A stretch of DNA of 64,000 nt, from assembly GCA_001600415.1 (NCBI GenBank), contig BCJX01000016.1, positions 870,646 to 934,645 of the forward strand. Direction: 5' to 3'. A program made the position numbers and the translations under genes. The notes under the pieces were generated by a model. It worked only from the letters and a program-made list of their open reading frames with translations, had not been told where the DNA came from and did no database searches. The DNA comes from Pascua guehoae (taxonomy: Eukaryota > Basidiomycota > Tremellomycetes > Trichosporonales > Trichosporonaceae). Below, piece after piece: positions 52,918 through 62,581 of the stretch. How positions within the stretch are numbered: the stretch's first letter is position 1; each line of letters opens with the position of its first letter.

Positions 52918-53068
52918 TAATCTGTTGTAGAAACTAGAGAATAGAGTAACATGAAGGACAGAGATACGGAGATCTACCCTTAAAGGTGCGCGCGCGGGCG
53001 CGCGGCGTCGGCGCGCTGAACCCCGCATGTGGCGCAGCCACAGGTGCTGTCTCTATTACAACAGGTTT
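52918..53068 (+). mobile_element. Small inverted-repeat element copy x
   Basis: Ends in TTAATCTGTTGTAG and TATTACAACAGGTTTA. Interior has AGAGTAACATGAAGG, TCTACCCTTAAAGG, a CG-rich GCGCGCGCGGGCGCGCG core and GGCGCAGCCACAGGTG. Same order as copy y at 57112. Confidence 0.72.
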
Positions 53069-53731
53069 AGGGAGTGGGTGCCGTTCTGAACAGCGCGCAA
53101 ACGCAGCTGCGGCGTGTAGTTGGAAGGGCAGTTGGTGTAATAGAGGGCGAACGCGGAAGCGGCGGACGGTATTACAGGCGTAGCACGGGTCGGTACTGGG
53201 GTTTTGGTCATAAGATGGAACGATACAATTCATTCACCAGAACTTCTAGCAGTACATACAAGCTGCCTATATATATGTTCTTGGCGAATGGGGACCAGAT
53301 GTAGGGTCGCGTATCAGGCTGGTTCGTGGCACGTACTAGGCTGATTCGTGGCGGAACAGGTCTGGTACTATTACAGTTGGTTCAGTGCAGTTGGAAGGGG
53401 GGTTGGTTTAGTGACACGGCATTGTTGACCTGAACAACATGAATGCTTTTACAAGGGCTCGACAATGTGGTGCATTTGTTCGATACAAGACATCTGGAAG
53501 TGGGGTCGGCATGACTCGCTTACTCCTTGTCTTGGGCCGGCACGAGTGCGCGCACATGCTGGGATGCTCCTAGTGTCCAGACCGCTAACATCAGCATTAA
53601 TCAGCTGCGCAGTCACTCATGTGGTAACGGATAGAGTGATGCATCGAGTAGTAGCGACGAGCGCGCGCTTTATACACGAGGATGAGCGCGGCTCGAGTGC
53701 ACGAGCGAGCGAGCGAGGACGCAGGCATGGG

Positions 53732-55228
53732 CTACACACTGCTACAACAACTAGTGTCGGAATCAGAACACTGCCATTCGCCCCTGCCTACCAAGTACAC
53801 CCTGGAAAGCGCGAAATAGTCAAAGAGCTCGTAATAGTCAAAGACCCCATGCCTCACGGCCTCGGGCGTGATTCTGAACTGCTCACTCATGCAGCGTCTT
53901 CTATTCGCAGCGTCCACGGTTTTGGCGAGGAGGTAGACGACGACCCGAGCGATACCGGCGACGCACTCGTCGTCGTACGTGGCCGACGCACCCCCGAGAC
54001 GGGTGAGGAACGCCTTGATGCGCTCAGCAATGCCAACCAGGTCCCAGTCGGGGAAAGGCAACTTGTGGTCTGTGAAAAAGGTAAAGCAGGCTTGATCCAG
54101 CTCGGTGCGTTTCTTGTCAGGGCCGGTGCGAGGATACAGGGCCTCAGCCGCATCCGCGAGCCCGCGGTTGGACATGTTTGGAACGACGACACGCTCGAGG
54201 TAGCTCATGATCATTTCGTTGAGCAGATCGTACACGGACTGGCGCCACAGCTCGAACAGTGGCTTGACGGCGTCGTCCAGTTCTTCAGCGTACTCGGGCT
54301 TGTCAAAGGGTTGCGCAATGCTGGGCCAGGGCATTACAACATCCATGTCCTCGGTGGTCAGGATGTGCTCGCTCGGGTCGTACGGCCCGAGAGGCTCGGA
54401 CGTGAGCGGCACTGGGCGGATGAAGTGGATGGCGAAGTGGAGCCACCCCAAGCCCGAAAAGTCATCGCCCTCCTTGAGCTCGCGCTCGAACCGTTCCTTT
54501 AGCGTCTCCTTTGGCAGCAGCGTCTGTGCCGAGCCCGCAAAGCTCGTCTCGGTGAACTCGATCAACAAGTCGAAAAACACAAACGAACGCGCCGCGGCGT
54601 GCGCCTCGTCATAGCCAAAGGCGCCGCTCCTGTGTGCTGCGCCGGGAAGGTAGACCCATACCCCGTGCGCGGTCGGCTCTCGCTTGGCGGATGGCTCAGT
54701 CTTCCACTTGAAGACGGCGTCCTTTGCCCCGCCGCGATCGACGATACCCACACCGACAGCGGACAAGTCGTCGAGCTCTTTGAGAAAAACCCCCTCGTCG
54801 GCGGACCGCTCGTCATCGTATCGCCGGTTGTAGTTGTACCGGTCCAGCACGAGCACGCCCTTGAACGGCAGGGCGTCATTGTCCGAGCTCGCGCTGTCAA
54901 TGTGCCCCTGTTGGCCCGAGACGCGCATCAACCTATGCATTTCGGCCATCGGGTCGACATCCTCGTGCGCCACAAGCCACGCACGCGTTGTGCTAGTTTC
55001 CGAAGACGTGAGCTCGAATACATGCCACTCGCCGTTCTTTGCGGCCATGTTGCAGTTGTACTCGATCCGCACGGTGCGCACCGTCTCTGAATCGACTGGC
55101 TCGGGCGGCAGGTCGGGCAACTGCTGAACTGGGGCCGAAGCACCGTCCCAGATGTTGCGTAGGTCGCCAAAGCACACGTAGCCCGACGAGACTGTAAACG
55201 ACGAGTGTGGTGTAGGGCGGTCCGGCAT
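53732..55228 (-). CDS. Hypothetical intronless protein, 498 aa
   Basis: One uninterrupted frame from ATG 55228 (MPDRPTPHSSFTVSSGY) to 53732. Features: YNCNMAAKNGEWHVFEL, LPFKGVLVLDRYNYNRRYDD, FKWKTEPSAKREPTAHGVWV, FGLGWLHFAIHFIRP-like GLGWLHFAIHFIRPVP, and LWRQSVYDLLNEMIMSYLER. Near the C-terminus EQFRITPEAVRHGVFDYYEL, then a short Cys-rich SDSDTSCCSSV tail. No signal peptide or helix, acidic overall, normal coding composition, in strong contrast to the repeat-rich flanks. I do not recognise a family. Being intronless in a region of intron-rich genes, it could be a lineage-specific or retro-derived gene. Confidence 0.7.
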   Translation of the reverse strand: MPDRPTPHSSFTVSSGYVCFGDLRNIWDGASAPVQQLPDLPPEPVDSETVRTVRIEYNCNMAAKNGEWHVFELTSSETSTTRAWLVAHEDVDPMAEMHRLMRVSGQQGHIDSASSDNDALPFKGVLVLDRYNYNRRYDDERSADEGVFLKELDDLSAVGVGIVDRGGAKDAVFKWKTEPSAKREPTAHGVWVYLPGAAHRSGAFGYDEAHAAARSFVFFDLLIEFTETSFAGSAQTLLPKETLKERFERELKEGDDFSGLGWLHFAIHFIRPVPLTSEPLGPYDPSEHILTTEDMDVVMPWPSIAQPFDKPEYAEELDDAVKPLFELWRQSVYDLLNEMIMSYLERVVVPNMSNRGLADAAEALYPRTGPDKKRTELDQACFTFFTDHKLPFPDWDLVGIAERIKAFLTRLGGASATYDDECVAGIARVVVYLLAKTVDAANRRRCMSEQFRITPEAVRHGVFDYYELFDYFALSRVYLVGRGEWQCSDSDTSCCSSV

Positions 55229-55304
55229 GGCGAGCGGACAAGAATGGAATGAGGGTGGGAAGAGAATGCCACGAATGAGTGGTTTTTATTTGGTGGTGTG
55301 TGGT

Positions 55305-55395
55305 AACGAGTCAACTGGGTGTCAACTGGGTGTCAACTGGGTGTGAGCTGTGTCAGCTGGGCGTCAACACTCGATGTCAACTCGATGTCAACTGG
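55305..55395 (+). repeat. Short minisatellite, GTGTCAACTGG/ATGTCAACTCG units
   Basis: At least eight degenerate 11-12 bp units around TCAACTGGG. It lies within the promoter of the 498-aa gene (start 55228). Confidence 0.8.
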
Positions 55396-57070
55396 ATCTC
55401 ACAAGACTAACAGTCGCTTCTTAAATTCTTACGCTTTGACATTCAGAATCTGTGGATGTGCAACAGGCAACAGGACAGGGGTGACTCTGAGCACAAAGTG
55501 GCCAATCGGTTGCCAAGGTCCTACACCAGTCGTGATTACTGTACACAGCCTGCTTCTCAGCTCTGGGTGCGAGGGGGCCTTTCTAACAGCATGGCCGTAG
55601 CTGTAGCTGGCAAGGTTGACCCAACTGACCCACCGACCAGTACCAAACTCCACGTCCACTTGTTGAAGAGTAACCCACCATGCCAGTCGTTTCGTTCCAC
55701 TACTTCTCCAGTCACATCCTGCGTATAACACCAAACGAACTCATGGCCTGCTTAATCCTTGTTCAAACCAGCTCCCCTCATGCGGAGATTGCCGCCCGTC
55801 CCTACCAGCATTTCAAGCCCAGCGGCATGCGGCACAAAGCAACAAAAATAACTTCTCGTGCCGGAATGGGACCTGGCTGCTTTCCGCGTGGGCCAGACAA
55901 CGGACAGGCAAGCCTGCGAACCCCGCGAGCAACGTCCCTCCCGAAGTTTAGACTGACCAGGAAACCCCCGCAGCGTCTTTACCGCTTATCCACTGAAATC
56001 GTTATACTTTGGGGCATGTTGGAATATGTGGCATGTTGGAATATGTCTACCAGACGGACACTCAGCCGATGCTCAGGACCCAGCAGGGTTCACCATGGGT
56101 CAAAGGTTGGACCGCTCGTACGACGGTGCTCGGACTACAGACATGCATGGGTCGGCAACGCACACGCCGACAACAATGCTCGGGTCGCCGGTCAGAGGAA
56201 GATATATACCCAACAATGTACCCAACAAGTAGCCTTGGTCGATGCATCACCTTCCATTCTAACACGGCAATCTCAACTCCCTATCAGAGCAGGCAGGCAG
56301 CTGGACAGACGTTGCGTCCCATAACCTGGTGCACCAACTCTGGTGTACTCTTGTGTCCCTGGTGCGGGCTTTGGGGAGTGTTCCTCGTCCCTCTCCGTAT
56401 CCAGCCATGCCAGCTCCGGCTCTGTGCAGCGCCCCCCACGTCCTGGTACCCGTAGCATGGTAGCAGTAGATCCCACCCCCTCCCCCACCTGCCCCCCCAC
56501 CCCCCACCATGATCCAGATCCACAGAGTATAAATGCGCCGCGTGCGTGACGCAGGGCCTGCGAGAAACAGTTGCCCAAACCCACCCCCCAAGGTGGGTTG
56601 GTGGTAGAGGGTGGTGCTCGCGAGACCACCTGCCGTGGCCGCGTCCTGCATTGATGCCCATTTGGGGCCGAATTGGGCCATCACGACCGCATCGTACCTC
56701 ACTCTTGCCTGTAACGGTTTGAGCCCTGTTGATGCCTTCTTCTCGAACGCAAACGTCTCCATGATGGGCTGTTGGTACAAAGGGGCAACCTCAAAACATC
56801 TTTCAATGGAAGATATGCGGGGCGGGCTTGGCGCTTGATTGCAACTGCGTTTATGACTACCGCCACGTACAGCGTTTGAGATCCACGCCGCCCGTCACCG
56901 TAATCACCGTGCCACCACGAGGCACAAGGAGATGCTGCGACTCCAGTCGAGCCGCTTAGCGCCGCAGTCCGGGCCTTTGAGTGTGGCCCAAGCTGTGGAA
57001 GTCGACGGGGCTGTAGAACTCGACTGGGTTGGGGAAATTTGACTGCCAGAGCGCAGACGTATTTGCCGCC

Positions 57071-57110
57071 TTGAAAGCCGAGTGCGACCCTTGAAAGCCG
57101 AGTGCGACCC
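57071..57110 (+). repeat. 20-bp tandem pair abutting element y
   Basis: TTGAAAGCCGAGTGCGACCC occurs twice in succession, ending two bases before the inverted-repeat element. Confidence 0.9.
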
Positions 57111-57111
57111 A

Positions 57112-57245
57112 GTAGCTGTTGTAGCAACTAAAGAAGAGAGTAACATGAAGAGGGGAGATACCGACGTCTACCCCTAAAAGGGGATGCGGCAGCGCCCGCC
57201 GGGCGAGGCGCAGCCACAAGGCCGTCTCTACAACAACAGTAGCTT
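57112..57245 (+). mobile_element. Small inverted-repeat element copy y
   Basis: Starts TAGCTGTTGTAGCAAC, ends TCTACAACAACAGTAGCTT. Interior AGAGTAACATGAAGAGG, TCTACCCCTAAAAGG, CG-rich core and GCGCAGCCACAAGG match copy x. AGCTGTTGTAG and CTACAACAACAGT are inverted. No coding capacity. Confidence 0.75.
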
Positions 57246-57549
57246 GAGTGTCATCACTGCGTCGCCGACAGTCTCAACCACCCCCTCGTAGCTCAGCACA
57301 ATGCCCTGCGTCGTGTATTGGCTGTCCCTGCCACAGGCGCCCAAGTGCATGATTCGTACTAGCACCTATACGTCTTCGGCAGCAAGGTTGATGTCAACTT
57401 GCTTCTGCCTGACATTGCCGTGAGATCCTTTGGACGCCCACGTTGTCACGGCTTCCGGTGGAAACTTTGATTTCGGGGACTCGATTTGTCGGAGAGTGCA
57501 GCTCACTTGTGGATATTTGATGTAAAATACGGGTCTGGATCGTACAGTA

Positions 57550-57768
57550 TACTGGTGTGTCCGAAAGTCATGAGACTACCACACTGAGCTCGGGTACGCG
57601 CACGGCACGTTTACAGGGCGACGCGCAGGACATGTGGGATACAACAAGCAGGCAACATCAATGTGCCCACTTGCCGTGCCATTGCATTGGTCTGGGGAGT
57701 GCCCATGCGCAACTTTGACTAGACCGAGCTCAAAGTGCCAGTCTCGAGACTTTCCTGACGCACCTGTA
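57550..57768 (+). mobile_element. TA-flanked MITE copy d, best preserved
   Basis: Starts TACTGGTGTGTCCGAAAGTC, ends GACTTTCCTGACGCACCTGTA, with TA at both edges. Inverted subterminal blocks GAGACTACCACACTGAGCTC and GAGCTCAAAGTGCCAGTCTC give long foldback ends. 219 bp, no open frame; typical of a Tc1/mariner-derived MITE. Confidence 0.85.
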
Positions 57769-58359
57769 GTACACACCGTCTTTTGGCAATAGTACAGTGA
57801 CTCGTCCAGTTCGTGGAGTATCGATATTGTTGTCACGTGAATCGGACTGCAACGTTGCGTTCAAATGTGGGCCGGATGTGCGACAGTGGAGGTGTTGCTT
57901 TCAAATTCATAAATCGAACGGCGCGGCGTGCGTGTTGTAACATTGATCTGAGCCCGGCGACCACAGGTGAAGCTGTTGCTGTCAACATCGGTTCTGATAG
58001 CGATATCGGTTACCCGGGTTGGTTTCAGCGCGTTGCTTCCAATGTCAAACAGCCCTTTACGTTGCTTCCAGTATCGTCACCTTTCCGCAACCCCCCAATT
58101 TTGTACCTTGCTTTCAATCAACTATCGCGGCATGAATCGTTGCCTTCAGAGTAGTCCACCACGTAGCTTTCAAAGTCTTCCCGTACATTCTTCCCTCCAA
58201 CGTTACCGGGTGTGACTACGCATCAGCACATGTCGACCTGGACTGACGACCATATAAGAACGAGTGTCCACACTGAAGAACACCCATCGACCGACCCCGA
58301 CATCAATCGTCCAAGACCTCCTGTGCCAGCACACCCTCCAAACCTATCGCCTATTCACG

Positions 58360-58991
58360 ATGGCCGCCTACACCGCCGAGGACAACAAAAAGGTCATTGC
58401 CGAGTACTTTACAGAGTACTGGGGCAAGGGCAATGTCGATATCGTGGGTACACTCTTCGGCATAAACCTAAGCGAGCTTACCCCCAGGTGGACAAGCTGT
58501 GCGCACCCGACTATCTCATCCACTACCCCATGCACGGGCCAGTCGTGAGCCACCCCCGGCTACAACTCGACTGCCACACTGCTGTTCACAGCTGACGGGA
58601 AGCACGGGCGCGAGGCGTCCAAGAAGATGCTGACCGACTTTCGCGCCGCGTTCCCCGACCTGGCTTTCTGGGCGGTCGGTCCGCTGGTTGCCGAGAACAC
58701 GCCCGAGGGCGAGTTTGTCGTTGGCCGGTGAGTTGAAGAGGGTCTCTTCTGCCTTTCAACATGCATCCGCTGACGACGACAAGCTGGGATGGCGGCGGTA
58801 CTCATACAGGACCGGCATTCGCAGACTTGGCCATCGGCAAGCTCGACACGAATACCGGCAAGAAGATTCGGTTCACGGGCACGACAGTGTTCCGCATGGA
58901 AGGGGGTAGGATCAAGGAGGAGATTGGCGAGGAGGGAGCCCTGCGCGTGTGCTCGCAGCTCGGCGTCGTCGGCCCGCTTCGATGGACCTAG
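58360..58991 (+). CDS. SnoaL-like (polyketide-cyclase fold) protein, about 155 aa
   Basis: ATG 58360 (MAAYTAEDNKKVIAEYF) with three introns (44-58 nt). The chain contains WGKGNVDIV, CAPDYLIHYPMHGPVHG, REASKKMLTDFRAAFPDL, ENTPEGEFVVGR-WDGGGTHTG and FTGTTVFRMEGGRIKEE. The (Y/H)-H-x-P-x-x-G...F-R-x-A-F-P-D order and the final F-R-x-x-x-G-x-I-x-E strand are typical of SnoaL-like NTF2-fold proteins. Small-molecule binding or degradation is possible; no catalytic role claimed. The second acceptor (GGGAAG) was chosen by frame. Stop 58989-58991. Confidence 0.75.
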
Positions 58992-59425
58992 CCCCCAAGG
59001 TAGTCGGACGACGCGGCCATAGCATATGCTGTTAGATGGCTCAGTCATAGCATGTCAATCTTTGGCTGGTGATTGCAGCGCTCCTTATAGTCGATCCTAT
59101 GGGACGACTTGGTGAGGGAAGGCATCAAGTGTCCATTCGCGAGTCCCACTTCAGAGTTTGCTGCACCACACCTTCTCACACAGCAGAGGGCTCCTGTCTT
59201 AGCAGGGCACAAATGGAGGCAAAGTGCAGCAGCGGAGTAACGACTCTCCAGTCACTGGGGTATGACATGTGCGTGGTGGCGTTGAGCTGCGCCAGCATAC
59301 ATTGTTCTCTCATTCTGGCTCTCTCATTCTCATTTCTCTCGGTTCTCTCGCTTTAGATGATTAGGCTAAGACGGCCCAACGCGCTAGACTTGGGCTAGTG
59401 TGGGATACGAACGAAGTGCGCCCGC
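58992..59425. other. Intergenic region between converging genes
   Basis: CT-rich stretch CTCTCATTCTCATTTCTCTC near 59320-59340. Nothing else. Confidence 0.4.
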
Positions 59426-60549
59426 CTACTTGCCGCGGGCAGCCTGCACCATCATGTTGGCGGCAATGCCGACGGCACCAATGAGGGTCCAGATCCAACC
59501 ACGGTAGAGTGCGGTCCACCCCTCCTCGTTGCAAACCTTGCGGAAGCAGTCGACGAGGCCGGTGTAGGGCTCCGAGGCGGGACGAAGGGTGATGACGTCG
59601 TCGTCCTCCTTGCTGTAGCGGGTCGCTCCGGCAAGGAGCGCATCGGAGTCGTACTCTTCACCGCCGAGGTTGGGCTGGACGCTGAGCTTGGCGATCACGA
59701 CTTCGAGAGGGCAGAGCCAGACGGTCGAGATGGCCTGGAACGACACCAGAAGGACGCGGCGAATGTAGTAGGTCGACTTTTCTCCGCCCAGCGGAAGCAT
59801 GTGGATGAGAGTGTGCACGCCGGGGACGGCAGCGAGGAAAAGCAGCTGCAGGAGCACGGCGGCAATCAGTCCCACGGGGAAGAGGGCAAGGATGTGCGAG
59901 TTTTCATACGGCGACAGGATGGCGTTGAGCGTCGCACGCGCACCGTGCAAGCGGTAGGGCGTGACGATGCATCGGTTGATGATGATGAATCCGGGAATGG
60001 CGGCGATGGTGAGGACGAGGTTGAACGCCGTGACGCTCGCCAGCATCGCATTCTCGGAGGGGTGGAAGAGGCTGACAACGAGGGCCGCGGCGAACGAGAC
60101 GATGAACAGGACCACGCTCAGAATAAGTACGGGGGTGATACCTGTAGTCAGCATCGGAGGGACACGGGGATCGCTTACCCTTGAACAAGCCACCGGCGCC
60201 CTCGAGGCGGTAAGTGCGCCGGATCGTTGCAAAGACGGACCGCAGACGAGGCCCAACACTGTGCGTCAGTGGGTGTTGAGGAGTGGTAAAACAAAGAGAC
60301 GGCTCACAAGCTGGACGGCCCGCCCTCGAGGCCGATTGCGCGCGGGTTGTAGTTGGCACGCATACGCACGAGACCAAAGCTGACTACAAAGATGGCGGCA
60401 AACAGGGCAGTCGTAAGGACGGCGGCGATTACGAAGGCGGCGGTCTGGACAAGGGGGTTGGTCGCGGGGTCGCCGACGGGGTCGGGGAGGGGGTTGCCCT
60501 CTGCCACAAAGCGCTTGACATGGGCGTGGTGTAGGATGGTTGTGATCAT
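59426..60549 (-). CDS. Mitochondrial-carrier-like (SLC25-like) membrane protein
   Basis: ATG 60549 with two introns. Starts MITTILHHAHVKRFV, then a hydrophobic helix VQTAAFVIAAVLTTALFAAI. GPRLRSVFATIRRTYRLEGA-GGLFKG is the matrix-loop/G-x-x-x-L-x-(K/R)-G part of a carrier repeat. Later FQAISTVWLCPLEVVIAKLS (P-x-E without the expected K/R) and CFRKVCNEEGWTALYRGWIW resemble a third repeat. Multi-pass, about 340 aa, KDEL absent. The conserved PX[D/E]XX[K/R] motif is incomplete, so a divergent, perhaps non-transporting carrier (Ugo1-like) or another organelle membrane protein is possible. Located in a normal-composition exon set. Confidence 0.62.
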
Positions 60550-60562
60550 GGTGGTGGATGCG

Positions 60563-60565
<3 letters not shown>

Positions 60566-60593
<28 letters not shown>
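60566..60593 (+). repeat. (AG)n microsatellite
   Basis: About 13 AG units, 20 bp upstream of the ATG of the carrier-like gene (minus strand). Confidence 0.9.
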
Positions 60594-60600
<7 letters not shown>

Positions 60601-61619
60601 TGAGTTGGCAATGGCAAGAGCGATGTTATAGGGTGGTACCGTGGAGTGTGGTCGCTATGGCTGTGCACAAGGTACAGTACGAGTAGTGGTGGCAAACGTG
60701 AAACCTTGTCCGATGGCGGAGAAGCACAGAGGTACAGAGGGCAACCAACCCCACGGGGTGGGGGGGATGACGACGCCCAGACCCACGTGATTAGCAAGCA
60801 TTCCATTCCACGCTAAAGGGGCGATCACGCGGATCGGCCGACTCGGCTCCCTCGGCACCAAAACACACCAAACACCGCTACTTTTCGGTCGTGCATTCTC
60901 CCTTGTGGAAAGGTACATGGTTCGAACCTCGGAGCGGGTCGATGCCCTCCAGGATCACAATGGCGGTTGGATTTAATCCCGGGCTGTCCATTCTCAGGAC
61001 GATGCCTGCTGACTGGGAACCTTTGGGGCCTGTCCCCAGACCAAGGTAATAAAAATACAAAACTTCATTTTTGCCTTGTTTCCTGCTCCGTGTGTGCTTT
61101 TGTCCTGTGCGGTACTGTACAGTACAGTACTGTAGCTGCAACGCCTGGTTGAACAGGCTCCGCCCTCCCTCTTACCTCATCCATTGTCTTTACAGCTGCC
61201 TTGCTTCCCCACGTCGCACCCAGACCCGCAAGCCCGCATGACTGACGCGCCGTGCATATCAGCCACGCAGAACAGATACAATACACCTGACCGTGAATAC
61301 TGTAGCTGACGCGGAGATACTTGCGATACAGGAATCGAGAACCAACGGTACCGATGCGCACGCAAGGTGTGAGGCAGCGCTGCTATGGCAGATGAGTTGA
61401 ACGTTCGGGTTGAGTGTGACGGGCTTGCTGGACCAGTACACGTCACGAAAAACAGTGTATGGCAGGTATCATGGGAGGAATCACAGTGCAAACCATCAAT
61501 GACTCTCCCAGTGGCCATCAACCTCGCGCATTCCTGCTCGGGGCCCCGAAGGGATGGATGCTGTGGAATGGAGCACGGTAAGGACGCGTTGCAGAAGGGA
61601 ACGACTGTGCTCGATGAAG

Positions 61620-62350
61620 CGACGCTCTAGTGGGAGGTGGCGACAAAGTCGGTTGCGAGAGTGGGATCAAGACACTCTAAGAGGCTGAGCGTACCTTCAT
61701 GGAAGATACGGGCCGACGGGTGTGTCAAAGTCGCCCAGCGAGAGCACGAGAGGCTCTTCCGGCGTGTCAAAGGCGCTGAGGACAAGATCGAGACACTGGA
61801 AGAGTTCAAAGGTACCAGACGCGCGACGGAACGTTGAGGCGTCCGTCGTCCGGCGCTAGCTCGAGGAGTGTGTCAAGCATTCGGCACTCGGCACGACAAA
61901 GAGAGGCCTCGAGGTGGACGAGGTGAAGAAGAACCAGATTGCCGCGTCGCTGGTTCAGAGACCGATATCAAGTGCCTCCGTCGGAAAACGGACTCTTGCA
62001 TGCACGCCCAGACCTGATCTCGGGAAAATGCTACAGGACGCAATCAGACGTTCGGCTTTGGACATTTGTGTCTCGCGGTACGAATGGAGTGCGAGCGCAC
62101 GGGGTAAAACTGGCCACGCGGCAGCTGGAACGTACTGTAAGTGCGAAGTCTTGGGTGGTTAACAGCAGGCCGAGGTCTCGTGTTCGACATCCACCGCGTA
62201 TCGACTTGGACTCGCCAACAACGACCTCGCCTGACCCGGCAAGGACACCGACGACGACCTGCCCATAACCGTCGGTGCTCGACCGGATCTGCTTCGGCAC
62301 CGCACACTGGTCCACGCCGTTGCCATCACCTTACAGCTGGCGCCCGGATG
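61620..62350. pseudogene. Possible decayed coding sequence
   Basis: Protein-like fragments appear on both strands without a continuous frame. Plus: GLEVDEVKKNQIAASLVQR near 61905, TAYRLGLANNDLA then a stop, PGKDTDDDLPITVGARPDLL and LVHAVAITLQLAPG near 62240-62345. Minus: LVHLEASLCRAECRMLDTLL near 61875-61930. Short introns cannot join them convincingly. This may be a broken gene or chance; family not recognised. Confidence 0.3.
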
Positions 62351-62581
62351 CAATGAACCGAACCATCAAGCCTGAAACAGCGTGAACCGCAGGTGGCTAT
62401 TTGACTCCGCTCTAGCCGCAGTTGTGTTTTGGTGTAACAACTTGACGCATGCATCGAGTCAATCACCACTGAGATGGAATGGCGATAACAACAATCAAAG
62501 TTCGTCACTTCTCCCCTCACCCATTTCCCTTTCTACTAATACCTCCCCCACGCCGTCTTCACCATTACGCATTCAACCCCC

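Larger units (their letters stand above)
50386..53731. other. Gene-poor, repeat-rich region
   Basis: 3.3 kb with no supported gene. Contains MITE copy c (51611-51823), an imperfect 150-bp tandem duplication (52198-52465), inverted-repeat element x (52918-53068) and short direct repeats (for example CAGCCGACATGCAG twice, 51014-51062). Confidence 0.55.
55229..58359. other. Gene-poor region with satellites and elements
   Basis: 3.1 kb without a supported gene. Contains the GTGTCAACTGG array (55305-55395), a 15-bp repeat (CATGTTGGAATATGT twice, about 56017-56047), a C-rich tract (56472-56508), a 20-bp tandem pair (57071-57110), inverted-repeat element y and MITE copy d. Confidence 0.55.
60550..62581. 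other. Gene-poor region with possible degraded coding DNA
   Basis: 2 kb with an (AG)n run (60566-60593) in the carrier-like gene's 5' flank, an ACTGTACAGTACAGTACTGTA palindrome (about 61115-61132), and coding-like fragments at 61620-62350 broken by stops. No intact gene. Confidence 0.5.

Noticed and set aside
53465..54502. 345-codon plus-strand open frame
   Set aside because: Antisense shadow of the 498-aa gene; high GC third positions on the opposite strand keep it open.
60885..60935. GGTTCGAACC resembling a tRNA B box
   Set aside because: No acceptor, D-arm or anticodon stem could be folded around it.
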